NCBI RefSeq assembly: GCF_001570965.1
Contig: NZ_BCSR01000028.1
Coordinates: 1-41,115 of the forward strand
Length of the DNA: 41,115 bases
Reading direction: 5' to 3'
Source of the DNA: Janibacter corallicola NBRC 107790
Lineage (GTDB): Bacteria > Actinomycetota > Actinomycetes > Actinomycetales > Dermatophilaceae
Below are positions 1-9,058 of the stretch, piece after piece. Positions within the stretch are counted from its first letter, which is position 1; every line of letters starts with the position of its first letter. The position numbers and the translations under genes were made by a program. The notes below the pieces were generated by a model. The model saw nothing but the letters and a program-made list of their open reading frames with translations. It had not been told where the DNA came from and did no database searches.

Positions 1-603
1 GCGGGTGTAGGGATCGACGGTCCCGGCGGCGACCTGCCGCTCCAGCGCCTGGTAGGCGCCGATGAGCAGCTGCTGACCGGTCTGGCCGCGGGCGTAGAAG
101 GTGCGCGAGACCTGGACGCCACCGAAGGAGCGGTTGTCCAGCAGACCGCCGTACTCCCGGGCGAAGGGGACACCCTGGGCCACGCACTGGTCGATGATGT
201 TCGCGCTGACCTCGGCGAGGCGGTAGGTGTTGGTCTCGCGGGAGCGGTAGTCCCCGCCCTTCTCGGTGTCGTAGAAGAGGCGGTAGGTCGAGTCCCCGTC
301 CTCCTTGTAGTTCTTCGCGGCGTTGATACCGCCCTGCGCGGCGATCGAGTGCGCGCGGCGCGGGGAGTCCTGGTAGCAGAAGGACTTCACGTGGTAGCCG
401 GCCTCGCCGAGCGTGGCCGCGGCCGCGCCACCGGCCAGACCGGTGCCGACGACGATGACCGAGAGCTTGCGACGGTTGGTCGGCTGGACCAGACCCGCGC
501 TGAACTGGCGCTTCGTCCACATCTCGGCCACCGGACCCTCGGGTGCCTTGGTGTCCGCGATCGGGTCGCCCTCGGAGTAGTAGTCCCTGAGCGTGTCATT
601 CAT
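1..603 (-). CDS. sdhA: Succinate dehydrogenase flavoprotein subunit, N-terminal part (runs off window)
   Basis: Only the first 201 codons are in the window. This is the FAD-carrying catalytic subunit of complex II, which oxidises succinate to fumarate on the cytoplasmic face of the membrane. Visible marks are an N-terminal Rossmann dinucleotide site ([20 protein letters not shown], about residues 51-70), the [14 protein letters not shown] stretch typical of covalently flavinylated SdhA/FrdA, and the downstream [22 protein letters not shown] region. The ATG at 603 lies 16 bases after the sdhC stop, with AGGAGC about nine bases upstream, so sdhC and sdhA are co-transcribed. The order C-A with no sdhD points to the two-subunit-anchor-free, SdhC-A-B type enzyme; sdhB would be expected beyond position 1. 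Confidence 0.95.
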   Translation of the reverse strand, partial: MNDTLRDYYSEGDPIADTKAPEGPVAEMWTKRQFSAGLVQPTNRRKLSVIVVGTGLAGGAAAATLGEAGYHVKSFCYQDSPRRAHSIAAQGGINAAKNYKEDGDSTYRLFYDTEKGGDYRSRETNTYRLAEVSANIIDQCVAQGVPFAREYGGLLDNRSFGGVQVSRTFYARGQTGQQLLIGAYQALERQVAAGTVDPYTR

Positions 604-619
604 GTCGTGGTGCTCCTGG

Positions 620-1333
620 TCAGACGAGGTTGAAGAGGATCGCGAACGGCGGGATGAGGAAGCCCACCACGATGACCACCCCGACGACCGCGCCGAGGGC
701 CCGGGCGCGGCTGCGCGCGACGGCGCTGCTGGTCAGTCCCATGGTCTGGGCGGCGCTGAAGACGCCGTGGTAGAGGTGCATCCCCACCGCGATCATCGCG
801 GCCGCATAGATGAGGACCATCCACCAGAGCTCGAAGCTCGACTGGACCATGACGAAGGGGGACGCCTCGACCTCACCCGAGCTCACCGAGCTGTTGATGG
901 CCGGCTTGACGAAGGTGAAGTGGATGAGGTGCCAGATCACGAACAGGAAGATGGCCACGCCGCCCCAGCGCATCGTGCGCGAGGCCAGCGTGGAGCCGAT
1001 GTTCTTCTTCACCGAGTAGCGCTGCGGGCGGGCGGCTCCGGCCCGGGCCCACAGGGTGACGGCCGCGTACACGTGCCCGATGATCGAGGCGATCAGCACG
1101 ATCCGCACGATCCAGAGCATCCCGCCGTAGGGCAGCATCGGCTCACCGATGGTGCGCAGGTGATGGGCGTAGGTGTCGAAGGTCTCCTTGCCGCCGAGGG
1201 CCATCAGGTTGCCGTACATGTGCAGCAGCAGATACAGGAGGAAGATGACGCCGGTCACCGCCATCAGGATCTTCAGCCCGATGGAGGTCGACGCCACCCC
1301 CTTCTTCTTCGCGGGGAGGGTCGTAGTAGCCAC
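620..1333 (-). CDS. sdhC: Succinate dehydrogenase cytochrome b subunit
   Basis: A 237-residue membrane anchor of succinate:menaquinone oxidoreductase. About five hydrophobic helices are visible (around residues 20-40, 72-95, 120-142, 167-187 and 213-235), with His residues inside or at the ends of helices ([30 protein letters not shown]) that fit the diheme cytochrome b family of Bacillus and actinobacteria. The length suits this single-polypeptide anchor rather than the short SdhC/SdhD pair. The start is GTG at 1333 (Met-Ala-Thr-Thr-Thr-Leu-Pro); there is no Shine-Dalgarno sequence, but a -10 box lies six bases upstream, so the transcript is probably leaderless. First gene of the sdh operon. 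Confidence 0.93.
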   Translation of the reverse strand: MATTTLPAKKKGVASTSIGLKILMAVTGVIFLLYLLLHMYGNLMALGGKETFDTYAHHLRTIGEPMLPYGGMLWIVRIVLIASIIGHVYAAVTLWARAGAARPQRYSVKKNIGSTLASRTMRWGGVAIFLFVIWHLIHFTFVKPAINSSVSSGEVEASPFVMVQSSFELWWMVLIYAAAMIAVGMHLYHGVFSAAQTMGLTSSAVARSRARALGAVVGVVIVVGFLIPPFAILFNLV

Positions 1334-1339
1334 GGGGCA

Positions 1340-1345
1340 AAACTA
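1340..1345 (-). promoter_or_regulatory. -10 box of leaderless sdhC promoter
   Basis: TAGTTT on the minus strand, separated by six bases (TGCCCC) from the sdhC GTG at 1333. The transcription start would fall on or next to the start codon. No convincing -35 hexamer is visible 16-18 bases upstream. Confidence 0.55.
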
Positions 1346-1463
1346 CCCCCTCGTGAGGAGGCGCGACGGACCGACCCCCGGTCAAGCCCTGTGAGCTGGG
1401 CCCGATTACCGTGGCGTAATAGACAACATACACGTAGCAGAATTGGGAAGGAGACCCGGGCGC

Positions 1464-2141
1464 ATGGAGCAGCCACCCACGACTCTCGTGAGCGCCGAGA
1501 CCCCCCGGGGTGAGGTCGCCCTGCGCGAGCGGACCGACGAGGCCGGCGAGATCGTCCACGAGCTGGTCGTGGCGGGCGTCTTCGCGATGGACTCCGTGGA
1601 CACCACGACCGAGACGGCCCTGGCCCGGCGGGCGCTGGCCGTCGTGGACTCCCCCGGCTCGGTCCTCGTGGGCGGCCTCGGCCTCGGCTACACCACCCTG
1701 GAGGTCCTCAAGGACAAGCGCGTCGGCCACGTCGACGTCGTCGAGCTGGAGGAGGACCTCGTCCAGTGGGCGCGCCTCGCCCTCGCCCCGACGATGGGCC
1801 TGGTCGCCCGCCACCCCCGCGCCACCGTGCGGGCCGGCGACGTCGCCGAGCTCCTCGGCCGGGAGGGCGACCGCTCCTGGGACCTGGTCCTGCTCGACGT
1901 CGACAACGGCCCCGGCTTCCTCGTCCACGAGGAGAACCGGGCCCTCTACTCCCGCGACTCCCTCGCGGCCGCCCTGGGCCACGTCTCCCCCGGCGGCGCC
2001 TTCGCCATCTGGGCCGCCCAGCGCGAACCCGCACTCCTGACCACCCTCACCGACCTGGCCCCGACCGAGGAGATCCCCCTCGAGGTCGAGCGCGACGGGC
2101 ACCGACTCGAGTACGCGCTCTACGTCGCCCGCCCTCGGTGA
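1464..2141 (+). CDS. Spermidine synthase-like, SAM-fold protein
   Basis: A 225-residue protein with the Rossmann fold of the spermidine synthase/methyltransferase superfamily. The glycine-rich motif I (VLVGGLGLGYTTLEVL, about residues 66-81), an acidic second-strand end (VDVVELEEDLVQWAR) and the LVLLDVDNGPGFLVHEEN segment match polyamine aminopropyltransferase-like proteins of actinobacteria. It lacks a full N-terminal tetramerisation domain, so real aminopropyl transfer is not assured; a methyltransferase role is equally possible. ATG 1464 is chosen because AAGGAGA (1448-1454) lies nine bases upstream; an in-frame TTG at 1443 lies within or before this RBS. Divergent from sdhC, convergent with hemL. 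Confidence 0.8.
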   Translation: MEQPPTTLVSAETPRGEVALRERTDEAGEIVHELVVAGVFAMDSVDTTTETALARRALAVVDSPGSVLVGGLGLGYTTLEVLKDKRVGHVDVVELEEDLVQWARLALAPTMGLVARHPRATVRAGDVAELLGREGDRSWDLVLLDVDNGPGFLVHEENRALYSRDSLAAALGHVSPGGAFAIWAAQREPALLTTLTDLAPTEEIPLEVERDGHRLEYALYVARPR

Positions 2142-2202
2142 CGGTCGACGCCGCCCGGGGCGGCTGCTCCGAGCCCCCGTGCCGTCGCCGGACGAGGTGA
2201 GC

Positions 2203-2251
2203 GGCGCCGGCTGACGGGGCGCCCCGGCCTGGGCCGACGTCCCTTCGTCGG
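2203..2251. terminator. Candidate terminator hairpins between convergent genes
   Basis: The 188-base gap 2142-2329 has no gene. It contains two small hairpins: GGCGCC at 2203-2208 and 2218-2223 around a nine-base loop, and CCGACG (2234-2239) paired with CGTCGG (2246-2251) around TCCCTT. Neither has a U-tract, as is usual in high-GC actinobacteria. They could end transcription from either side. Confidence 0.35.
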
Positions 2252-2329
2252 TGACGTGCGTCAGGTTGTCGCGTCGGACCTCGGCTTTATTCGGGCCGGG
2301 ACCACCCCATCAACCGTCACCCCGGGTCG

Positions 2330-3658
2330 TCAGGCCGCGGCGGCGCGGGCGGCGGCGGGGAGGGCGTCCAGGACGGTGCCGATCGCGTCCTGGTCGAGGG
2401 CGTCGGAGACGAACCAGACCTCGAAGGCGCTCGGGGGCAGGTGCACACCCTGCTCGAGCATCGAGTGGAAGAAACGTGCGTGGGCGGCGGTGTCCTGGGT
2501 GCCGGCGTCGGCGAAGTCGCGCACCGGCCCCTCGCGGAAGAAGACCGAGAACATCGACCCGGCCCACTGGATCGTGTGGGGGACGCTCGCCTCGGTGAGG
2601 GCCGCGGAGGCGGCCTCGGCGATCGTCGTGGCGGCCTGCTCGAGCCGGGGGTAGAGGTCCTCGGTGCAGCCGCGCAGGGTCGCCAGACCCGCGGCGGTGG
2701 CGACGGGGTTCCCGGAGAGAGTGCCCGCCTGGTAGACGGGGCCCTCCGGGGCGAGGTGGGCCATGATCTCGGCGCTGCCGCCGAAAGCCGCGGCAGGGAA
2801 GCCGCCGCCCATGACCTTGCCGAAGGTGAAGAGGTCCGGCGGGCCGTCGGGGTAGCCGCCGGGGGCGTCCCCCTTCGCGCCGGTCTCCAGGCCGTACCAC
2901 CCGGAACGGCTGGCGCGGAAGCCGGTCATCACCTCGTCACTGATGAGGAGCGCGCCGTGCTGCCGGGTGATCCGACGCAGGGCGGAGGTGAAGCCGGGCT
3001 CCGGCGGGACGACGCCCATGTTGCCGGGAGAGGCCTCGGTGATGACGGCCGCGATCTCCCCGCCCCGCTCCGCGAAGGCGGCCTCGAGGGCAGCGACGTC
3101 GTTGTAGGGCAGCACGAGGGTCTCGCCGGCGGCGGAGGCGGGCACGCCGGAGGAGTCGGGCAGGGCGAAGGTCGCGACGCCCGAGCCGGCCTGCGCCAGC
3201 AGTGCGTCGACGTGGCCGTGGTAGCAGCCGGCGAACTTCACGACGACCGAGCGGCCGGTCACGCCGCGGGCCAGGCGAAGGGCGGACATCGTCGCCTCGG
3301 TGCCGGAGGAGACGAGGCGCACCTGCTCGAGGGGCTCGACGCGGCGGACGATCTCCTCGGCGAGAGCGACCTCGTTCTCGCTGGCGGTGCCGAAGGAGAA
3401 GCCCTGCTGCGCGGCACCGGTCACGGCCGCGAGCACGTCGGGGTGGGCGTGCCCGAGGATCATCGGGCCCCAGGAGCTGATCAGGTCGACGTAGCGGTTG
3501 CCGTCGACGTCGGTCAGCCAGGCGCCGCTCGCGTGGTCGATGACGCGCGGGGTGCCGCCGACACCGCCGAAGGCGCGCACCGGGGAGTTCACCCCACCGG
3601 GGGTCACCGCGAGGGCTCGGTCGAAGAGGGCCTGCGAGCGGGGGGTCGAGAGCGTCAT
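2330..3658 (-). CDS. hemL: Glutamate-1-semialdehyde 2,1-aminomutase
   Basis: A 442-residue class III PLP aminotransferase that converts glutamate-1-semialdehyde to 5-aminolevulinate, the second step of the C5 heme pathway. Visible marks: [17 protein letters not shown] near the N-terminus, [15 protein letters not shown] (about 118-131), DEVMTGFR (241-248) and the PLP lysine in [12 protein letters not shown] (Lys281). The length is normal. ATG at 3658 starts the family-typical [15 protein letters not shown]; the reading frame stays open further upstream but that part overlaps marR and hemB. It lies 14 bases after the marR stop; GGGAG is only one base from ATG, while CAGACT lies six bases upstream, so it may be translationally coupled or have its own weak leaderless promoter. 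Confidence 0.96.
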   Translation of the reverse strand: MTLSTPRSQALFDRALAVTPGGVNSPVRAFGGVGGTPRVIDHASGAWLTDVDGNRYVDLISSWGPMILGHAHPDVLAAVTGAAQQGFSFGTASENEVALAEEIVRRVEPLEQVRLVSSGTEATMSALRLARGVTGRSVVVKFAGCYHGHVDALLAQAGSGVATFALPDSSGVPASAAGETLVLPYNDVAALEAAFAERGGEIAAVITEASPGNMGVVPPEPGFTSALRRITRQHGALLISDEVMTGFRASRSGWYGLETGAKGDAPGGYPDGPPDLFTFGKVMGGGFPAAAFGGSAEIMAHLAPEGPVYQAGTLSGNPVATAAGLATLRGCTEDLYPRLEQAATTIAEAASAALTEASVPHTIQWAGSMFSVFFREGPVRDFADAGTQDTAAHARFFHSMLEQGVHLPPSAFEVWFVSDALDQDAIGTVLDALPAAARAAAA

Positions 3659-3672
3659 GCTCCCAGTCTGGC

Positions 3673-4170
3673 TCACGCGTCGTCGGTGGCCCGAATCTCC
3701 CTGCCGATCTCGTGGTGGTCGGGGTAGATCCGGTCCCGGAGCACGGCCATGGCCTCCCCCAGCGCGGCGAACTGCTCCGGGGTGAGGGCATCGACGAGGT
3801 GGCGACGCACGGAGGCGACGTGGATGCGGGCGAGTCGGTCCAGCTCGTGGCGGCCGGCGTCGGTCAGCGAGATCTCGACCCCGCGGCCGTCGTCGCCGGA
3901 GCGGCAGCGCTCGACCCAGCCCCGCTTCTCCAGCCGGGTCGCGGTGTGGGTGACCCGGGAGCGGGACTGGATGATCAGGTCGGCGAGCCGGGACATGCGC
4001 ATCCGCTGCCCCGGCGCCTCGGAGAGCATGGAGAGCAGCTCGTACTCGGTCAGCTGCACATTGCTCGGGGCGAGGTCCTCGACGAGGGCTCGCTCGAGCA
4101 AGCGGGAGCCGCGCAGGTAGGCCCGCCAGTGGTCCTGCTGCTGCTCGTCCAGCCACTCCTCGCCGCTCAC
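3673..4170 (-). CDS. MarR-family winged-helix regulator in the heme operon
   Basis: A 165-residue protein with the MarR layout: an N-terminal dimerisation helix ([19 protein letters not shown]), then [23 protein letters not shown], recognition helix [20 protein letters not shown] (about residues 79-98), the wing with [14 protein letters not shown], and C-terminal dimer helices. MarR proteins bind palindromic DNA and usually sense small phenolic or oxidising ligands. The GTG at 4170 overlaps the hemB stop by four bases (GTGA, 4167-4170), and hemL begins 14 bases after its stop, so it is an internal member of the hem operon. Its ligand and targets are unknown; a porphyrin or redox signal would be a guess from position. 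Confidence 0.88.
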   Translation of the reverse strand: MSGEEWLDEQQQDHWRAYLRGSRLLERALVEDLAPSNVQLTEYELLSMLSEAPGQRMRMSRLADLIIQSRSRVTHTATRLEKRGWVERCRSGDDGRGVEISLTDAGRHELDRLARIHVASVRRHLVDALTPEQFAALGEAMAVLRDRIYPDHHEIGREIRATDDA

Positions 4171-5183
4171 AGTCGCTCCGCGGTCTCGAGGGCGAAGTAA
4201 GTCAGGACGAACTGGGCGCCGGCTCGCTTGATGTGCAGCAGCGACTCGAGCACGGCGGCGTCCCGGTCGATCCAGCCCCGGTCGGCCGAGGCGACGATCT
4301 GGGCGTACTCGCCGGAGATCTGGTAGGCGGCCACGGGGACGGTGGAGGTCTCGGCCACGGTGGCGAGGACGTCCAGGTGCGGCTGGGCCGGCTTGACCAT
4401 GACGATGTCCGCGCCCTCGGCGAGGTCCAGCTCGAGCTCGCGGAGCGACTCGGTGCCGTTGGCCGGGTCCTGCTGGTAGGTCGCGCGGTCGCCCGTGAGC
4501 GAGGACTGCACCGCCTCGCGGAAGGGGCCGTAGAGGGCGGAGGTGTACTTCGCGGTGTAGGCGAGCACGAGGGTGTCGGTGTGGCCTGCGGCGTCGAGGG
4601 CGGCGCGCACGTGGGCGACCTGCCCGTCCATCATCCCGGAGAGGCCCAGCACGTGGGAGCCGGCGACGGCCTGGGCCAGGGCCATCGAGGCGTAGCGATC
4701 CAGGGTCGCGTCGTTGTCGACGACGGTGCGCCCCTCGGGGTCGGTGCCGAGCACCCCGCAGTGCCCGTGGTCGGTGAATTCGTCCAGGCACAGGTCGGTC
4801 ATGACGACGAGGTCCTCACCGACGGCGTCGACGACGGCGCGGGTGGCGACGTTGAGGATGCCCTCCGGGTCGTCCGCGCCGGAGCCTCGGGCGTCCTTGG
4901 TCAGCGGCACCCCGAAGAGCATGATCCCGCCGATCCCCGCCGCCACGCACTCGCGGGCGGTCGCCACGAGCGAGTCGATGGTGTGCTGGCGCACCCCGGG
5001 CAGGCTGGAGATGTCCACCGGCTCGGTGATGCCCTCGCGGACGAAGACCGGCAGCACGAGGTCGGCCGGGTGCAGCCTCGTCTGCGCCACCAGCCGCCGC
5101 ACCGGCCGGCTGGAGCGCAGCCGCCGCGGGCGCACCACGGGCACCGTCGAAGGGGGCGTGCCCGCCCCTCCCACCGGGCTCAC
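4167..5183 (-). CDS. hemB: Delta-aminolevulinic acid dehydratase (porphobilinogen synthase)
   Basis: A 338-residue enzyme that condenses two 5-aminolevulinates to porphobilinogen. The two Schiff-base/active-site lysines are visible in [13 protein letters not shown] (Lys212) and [11 protein letters not shown] (Lys264). The metal loop reads [14 protein letters not shown] (about 130-143): Cys132, Asp134, Cys142, so the middle cysteine of the three-Cys zinc site is aspartate. The gene starts with GTG at 5183, overlapping the hemD stop by four bases (5180-5183), and its own stop overlaps marR in the same way. The N-terminal 25 residues are Pro/Arg-rich and probably disordered. Confidence 0.96.
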   Translation of the reverse strand: MSPVGGAGTPPSTVPVVRPRRLRSSRPVRRLVAQTRLHPADLVLPVFVREGITEPVDISSLPGVRQHTIDSLVATARECVAAGIGGIMLFGVPLTKDARGSGADDPEGILNVATRAVVDAVGEDLVVMTDLCLDEFTDHGHCGVLGTDPEGRTVVDNDATLDRYASMALAQAVAGSHVLGLSGMMDGQVAHVRAALDAAGHTDTLVLAYTAKYTSALYGPFREAVQSSLTGDRATYQQDPANGTESLRELELDLAEGADIVMVKPAQPHLDVLATVAETSTVPVAAYQISGEYAQIVASADRGWIDRDAAVLESLLHIKRAGAQFVLTYFALETAERL

Positions 5184-6829
5184 CCCTTCGCCTTGCGACG
5201 ACGGGTCGCGGTCTTGCCCTTCTTGCGGCGGGCGCTGGGTCGCTGCGGTTGCTCACCGGCTTCCAGTGCCGTGGCCGCGAGCTCGCGGCCGTGGTCGGCG
5301 AGGGCCTCGACGAGGCTGGCGCCGGTGGCCTCCGGTGCCATGACGTCGACGTGCAGCCCCGCCTCCTCGGCGGTCTTGACCGTCGCGGGACCGATGCAGG
5401 CGATGACCGTCGTCGGGTGCGGCTTGCCGGCGATGCCGACGAGGTTGCGCACCGTCGAGGAGGAGGTGAAGACGACCGCGTCGAAGGCGCCCTGCTTGAT
5501 CGCGTCGCGCACCGGTGCCGGGGGCGGCGTGGCGCGCACGGTCCGGTACGCCGTGACGTCGTCGACCTGCCAGCCCATCTCCTGCAGGCCGGCCACGAGG
5601 GTGTCGGTCGCGATGTCCGCGCGGGGCAGGAAGACCCGGTCGATCGGGTCGAGCACGTCGTCATAGGGCGGCCAGGCCTCGAGCAGTCCGCGGGCGGACA
5701 TCTCGCCGTCGGGGACGAGGTCGGGCTCGAGGCCCCAGGCGCGCAGCGCATCGGCGGTGACCCCGCCGACGGCCGCGATCTTCAGCCCGGAGAAGGCTCG
5801 GGCGTCCAGCCCGAACTCCTCGAACTTCTCCCGGACCGCCTTGACGGCGTTGACGGAGGTGAAGCCGATCCACTGGTAGCGACCGGTGACCAGCCCGCGC
5901 ACCGCCCGGTCGACCGCCTGCGGCGTGCGCGGCGGCTCGACGCTGATCGTGGGGACGACCTCGCTCGTGGCGCCGTGGCCGAGCAGCGCCTTGGTCATCG
6001 GGCCGGCCTGGTCCTTCGTCCGCGGGACGAGCACGTTCCAGCCGTAGAGCGGCTTGGTCTCGAACCAGGACATGCTCGAGCGAAGGGAGACCGTCTTGCC
6101 GACGACCACGACGAGCGGGCTCTCGGCGCCCGCGACGTGCTCGGCCGCCTCACCGAGGGTCTTCTCCGCGGTGACCTGCTTGGTCGTCGTGCCCGAGCTG
6201 GTGATCGAGACGGCGGTCTCGGGCGAGGCGCCGGCGTCGAGCAGCTCGCCGATGGTCCGGGCGAGGTCCTCGGGCTGGCCGAGCAGGACGAGCGTGGTGT
6301 CGGTGGAGGTCGCGGCCGAGACGTCCGGACGCTTCTCGCCCGAGACGTGGACCACGTGCAGCGCGCTGGTGCCCTGCGCGGTGAGCGGCACGCCGGCGTA
6401 GCTCGGCACGGCGCTCACGGCGGAGACGCCGGGCACGACGTCGAACTCGATGTTCGCCTTGGTCAGGGCCTTGGCCTCCTCCGCGAGCCCGTTGAAGGTC
6501 GCGGGGTCGCCGTCCATGAGACGCACGACGAGGCCGCCCTTGTGGGCCTTCGCGGTCTTGACGACCAGCTTGGCCCTGGAGGCGTGGGTGAGGCGCTGCC
6601 CGTGCTCGCCGTGGCCGGCGTCGACGATCTCGGCGCCCTCGCGGGCCGTCGCCGTGACGATGGCCGGGTCGGTGCTCTGGTCGGTGATGACGGCATCGGC
6701 CGAGCCGAGGAGCTCGACGGCGGCGACGGTCAGCAGGGCGGCGTCGCCCGGGCCGGCGCCGACGAAGGCGACATGGGCCGGCCGGCGGGCGGCAGCGGAC
6801 GTGGGTGCGGTCGGGCGCTTGGGGGTCAC
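5180..6829 (-). CDS. hemD: Fused uroporphyrinogen-III C-methyltransferase-like / uroporphyrinogen-III synthase
   Basis: A 549-residue two-domain protein. Residues about 18-255 have the SUMT/CobA fold (VAFVGAGPGDAALLT, FDVVPGVSAVSAVPSYAGVPLT, SWFETKPLYG). Residues about 262-525 form HemD, which closes and rearranges hydroxymethylbilane into uroporphyrinogen III (NVLVPRTKDQAGPM, FTSVNAVKAV, VFTSSSTVRNLVG). The methyltransferase half departs from the family: the GGDPFxFGRGGEE loop reads DGDPATFNGLAEE (106-118) and the usual YDRLV reads TDQST (49-53), so SAM-dependent methylation may be lost. A basic tail ([16 protein letters not shown]) ends the protein. GTG 6829 overlaps the hemC stop (GTGA 6826-6829). 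Confidence 0.93.
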   Translation of the reverse strand: MTPKRPTAPTSAAARRPAHVAFVGAGPGDAALLTVAAVELLGSADAVITDQSTDPAIVTATAREGAEIVDAGHGEHGQRLTHASRAKLVVKTAKAHKGGLVVRLMDGDPATFNGLAEEAKALTKANIEFDVVPGVSAVSAVPSYAGVPLTAQGTSALHVVHVSGEKRPDVSAATSTDTTLVLLGQPEDLARTIGELLDAGASPETAVSITSSGTTTKQVTAEKTLGEAAEHVAGAESPLVVVVGKTVSLRSSMSWFETKPLYGWNVLVPRTKDQAGPMTKALLGHGATSEVVPTISVEPPRTPQAVDRAVRGLVTGRYQWIGFTSVNAVKAVREKFEEFGLDARAFSGLKIAAVGGVTADALRAWGLEPDLVPDGEMSARGLLEAWPPYDDVLDPIDRVFLPRADIATDTLVAGLQEMGWQVDDVTAYRTVRATPPPAPVRDAIKQGAFDAVVFTSSSTVRNLVGIAGKPHPTTVIACIGPATVKTAEEAGLHVDVMAPEATGASLVEALADHGRELAATALEAGEQPQRPSARRKKGKTATRRRKAKG

Positions 6830-7785
6830 AGGGCTTGCTCCGAAGCGGTCGTGGGGTGGGCGTTGGGTAGATCGGCGAGCTCGGCTGCACCGTCGTCGAG
6901 GAGGAGTCGGGCCAGGCGATGGCCCAGCTCCTCGGCCGCATCGATGGGGCCGGTGACGGAGCGTCGCAGGGCACCGGAGCCGTCCTCGGCGGCGACGACC
7001 GCGCGAAGGGAGAGCTGCGGCCCGTCGACGTCCTCGACGACCTCGGCGAGCGCCCCGACTGGGGCGTGGCATCCCGCCTCGAGCTCCGCGAGGACCCCCC
7101 GCTCGGCGGTGACGGCCGAGCGGGTGTCCTCGTGGTCCAGGGCGCGAAGGGCGGCGAGCACGCGCTCGTTCCCCTCGCAGCACTCGACGGCCAGCGCTCC
7201 CTGCCCGGGGGCGGGGAGCAGCTGGATCGGGTCGAGGTATTCGGTGACCCGCTCCTGCAGGCCGGCCCGGGTGAGTCCGGCGGCGGCCAGGACCACGGCG
7301 TCGAGCTGGTCCTCCCCCGGCCCGACCATGTCCAGGCGGGTGCCGAGGTTGCCGCGGATGTCACGGAAGGTCAGGCCGAGCCCGAGCGCGCCGAGCTGGG
7401 AGCGGCGTCGCGGGGACCCCGTGCCGACGACGGCGTCGGCACCGAGCTCACCGAGGGTGAGCCCGTCGCGGGCGCACAGCGCATCGCGCGAGTCGGCCCG
7501 CTCGGGGATGGCGGCGACGACGAGGCCCGGCGCGGGCGCGGTCGGCAGGTCCTTCAGCGAGTGCACGGCCAGGTCGATCTCGCCGGCGAGGAGGGCATCG
7601 CGCAGGGCGGTGGCGAAGACCCCGGTGCCGCCGAGACTGGCGAGCGAGGCGCGGTTGGTGTCGCCCTCGGTGACGATGTCGACCAGCTCGACCTCGTGGC
7701 CGGCCGCGCGCAGCGCGTCGGCCACGTGACCGGACTGGGTGCGGGCGAGGACCGAGCGGCGGGTCCCCAGACGAAGGGTGGTCAC
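6826..7785 (-). CDS. hemC: Hydroxymethylbilane synthase (porphobilinogen deaminase)
   Basis: A 319-residue enzyme that joins four porphobilinogens into hydroxymethylbilane. Family marks: LRLGTRRSVLARTQSGHVA at the N-terminus, LAVHSLKDLPT (72-82), GTGSPRRRSQL (121-131), RDIRGNLGTRLD and LPAPGQGALAVE. The dipyrromethane-cofactor cysteine is Cys239 in LEAGCHAPVGA. The GTG start at 7785 overlaps the hemA stop by four bases (7782-7785); no separate promoter is evident, so translation is probably coupled to hemA. Confidence 0.96.
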   Translation of the reverse strand: MTTLRLGTRRSVLARTQSGHVADALRAAGHEVELVDIVTEGDTNRASLASLGGTGVFATALRDALLAGEIDLAVHSLKDLPTAPAPGLVVAAIPERADSRDALCARDGLTLGELGADAVVGTGSPRRRSQLGALGLGLTFRDIRGNLGTRLDMVGPGEDQLDAVVLAAAGLTRAGLQERVTEYLDPIQLLPAPGQGALAVECCEGNERVLAALRALDHEDTRSAVTAERGVLAELEAGCHAPVGALAEVVEDVDGPQLSLRAVVAAEDGSGALRRSVTGPIDAAEELGHRLARLLLDDGAAELADLPNAHPTTASEQAL

Positions 7786-9056
7786 AGGGCACCTCCTTCG
7801 GAGTGCAGGTCGAAGAGCTGGCGCAGGGCGTCCTCGTACTCGCCGAGGCGGCCGTCGACGGCCAGCTCCTTGGCCCGGACGGTGGGCTGGTGGAGCAACT
7901 TGTCCACGACCCGGTGAACCGCCCGGTCCACCTCGTGGCGGTGGGCATCGGACATGTCGGGGGTGCGCTGGTGCAGCCGCTCCAGCTCGCTCTCGAGGAC
8001 CTGCTGGGCTGCTCGGCGCAGGGCGCGCACGGTGGGGGCGGCGCTGCTCGCGGCCCGCTCCCCCAGGTGCTTGGTCACGGCCTCGGCGACGATGCCGCGG
8101 GCGGCATCGACCTCGGGCGGCTCGCCGTCGCTGCCGAGCGTCTCGCCCAGGTCGTCCAGCCCGAGACGGGCGACGCCGGTGAGGCCTGCGACCTCGTGGG
8201 CGATGTCGTGCGGCAGCGCCAGGTCGAGGTACACCTGTGGGCGGCCGCCCCGGTCCACCTGGGCGTCGGCGGCCTCGGCCAGGCCGACGACCCGCGTCAC
8301 GGCTCCGGTGCAGGAGATGACGACATCGGCCTCGGCGAGCGCGCTGGCCAGCTCGTCGCGGTGCCGGGCGCTCCCGCCCAGCCGCTCGGCCAGGGCGAGC
8401 CCGCGCTCATGGGTGCGGTTGACGACGGTGAGTCGTCCGACGCCGCGGCGCGCCGCGGTGGTGGCCGCGAGCGCGCTCATCGATCCGGCACCGATGACGA
8501 GGACGTGCGCGCCGGAGATCCCCTCCAGGTGGGTCTGCGCGGCGTCCAGCCCGGCGCCGACGAGGGAGCGGGAGACCTCGTCGATGGCGGTCTCGCTGTG
8601 GACGCGCTTGCCGGTGCGCAGCGCCTGCTGGATCAGCGCGTTGAGATGGGACCCGACGTGGCCGCCCGCCTGGGCGCGGGCGAGGGAGGCGCGCAGCTGA
8701 CCGAGGATCTGGGACTCCCCCACCGCCATCGAGTCCAGGCCGGCGGCGACGTTGAAGACGTGCGCGACCGCCGCCTCGCCGAAGTTCAGGTCGAGGTGGT
8801 TCTTCAGGTCCTCGCGGGTGATGCCCGTCGCGGACGTGAGCGCGTCGGTCAGGTCGGCGACGGCACCGTGGAAGGCGCTGACCTCGGCGTAGATCTCGGT
8901 GCGGTTGCACGTCGAGACGACCACGTGCTCGGCGATGTCCGGGCTCGCGTCGGCGGTGCGCTCGAGCTCCTCGAGGCGCTCGTCGTCCAGCGCCGCGCGC
9001 TCCAGCACGGACATCGGTGCGCGCCGGTGGTTGATGCCGAAGGACAGGATGCTCAT
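7782..9056 (-). CDS. hemA: Glutamyl-tRNA reductase
   Basis: A 424-residue NADPH enzyme that reduces glutamyl-tRNA(Glu) to glutamate-1-semialdehyde, the committed step of the C5 pathway. The catalytic cysteine is Cys50 in STCNRTEIYAE; GINHRRAPMSVLER, GLDSMAVGESQILGQ and the NADPH-fold HVLVIGAGSMSALAA are all present, followed by the C-terminal helical dimerisation domain. The ATG at 9056 lies two bases past the rex stop, so it is transcribed from the Rex-controlled promoter. This links heme synthesis to the NADH/NAD+ ratio, as established for rex-hemACD of Streptomyces coelicolor. Confidence 0.96.
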   Translation of the reverse strand: MSILSFGINHRRAPMSVLERAALDDERLEELERTADASPDIAEHVVVSTCNRTEIYAEVSAFHGAVADLTDALTSATGITREDLKNHLDLNFGEAAVAHVFNVAAGLDSMAVGESQILGQLRASLARAQAGGHVGSHLNALIQQALRTGKRVHSETAIDEVSRSLVGAGLDAAQTHLEGISGAHVLVIGAGSMSALAATTAARRGVGRLTVVNRTHERGLALAERLGGSARHRDELASALAEADVVISCTGAVTRVVGLAEAADAQVDRGGRPQVYLDLALPHDIAHEVAGLTGVARLGLDDLGETLGSDGEPPEVDAARGIVAEAVTKHLGERAASSAAPTVRALRRAAQQVLESELERLHQRTPDMSDAHRHEVDRAVHRVVDKLLHQPTVRAKELAVDGRLGEYEDALRQLFDLHSEGGAL

Positions 9057-9058
9057 GG

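Noticed and set aside
2441-3727. A 428-codon open frame antisense to hemL
   Set aside because: A compositional shadow of hemL with no start context or motif.
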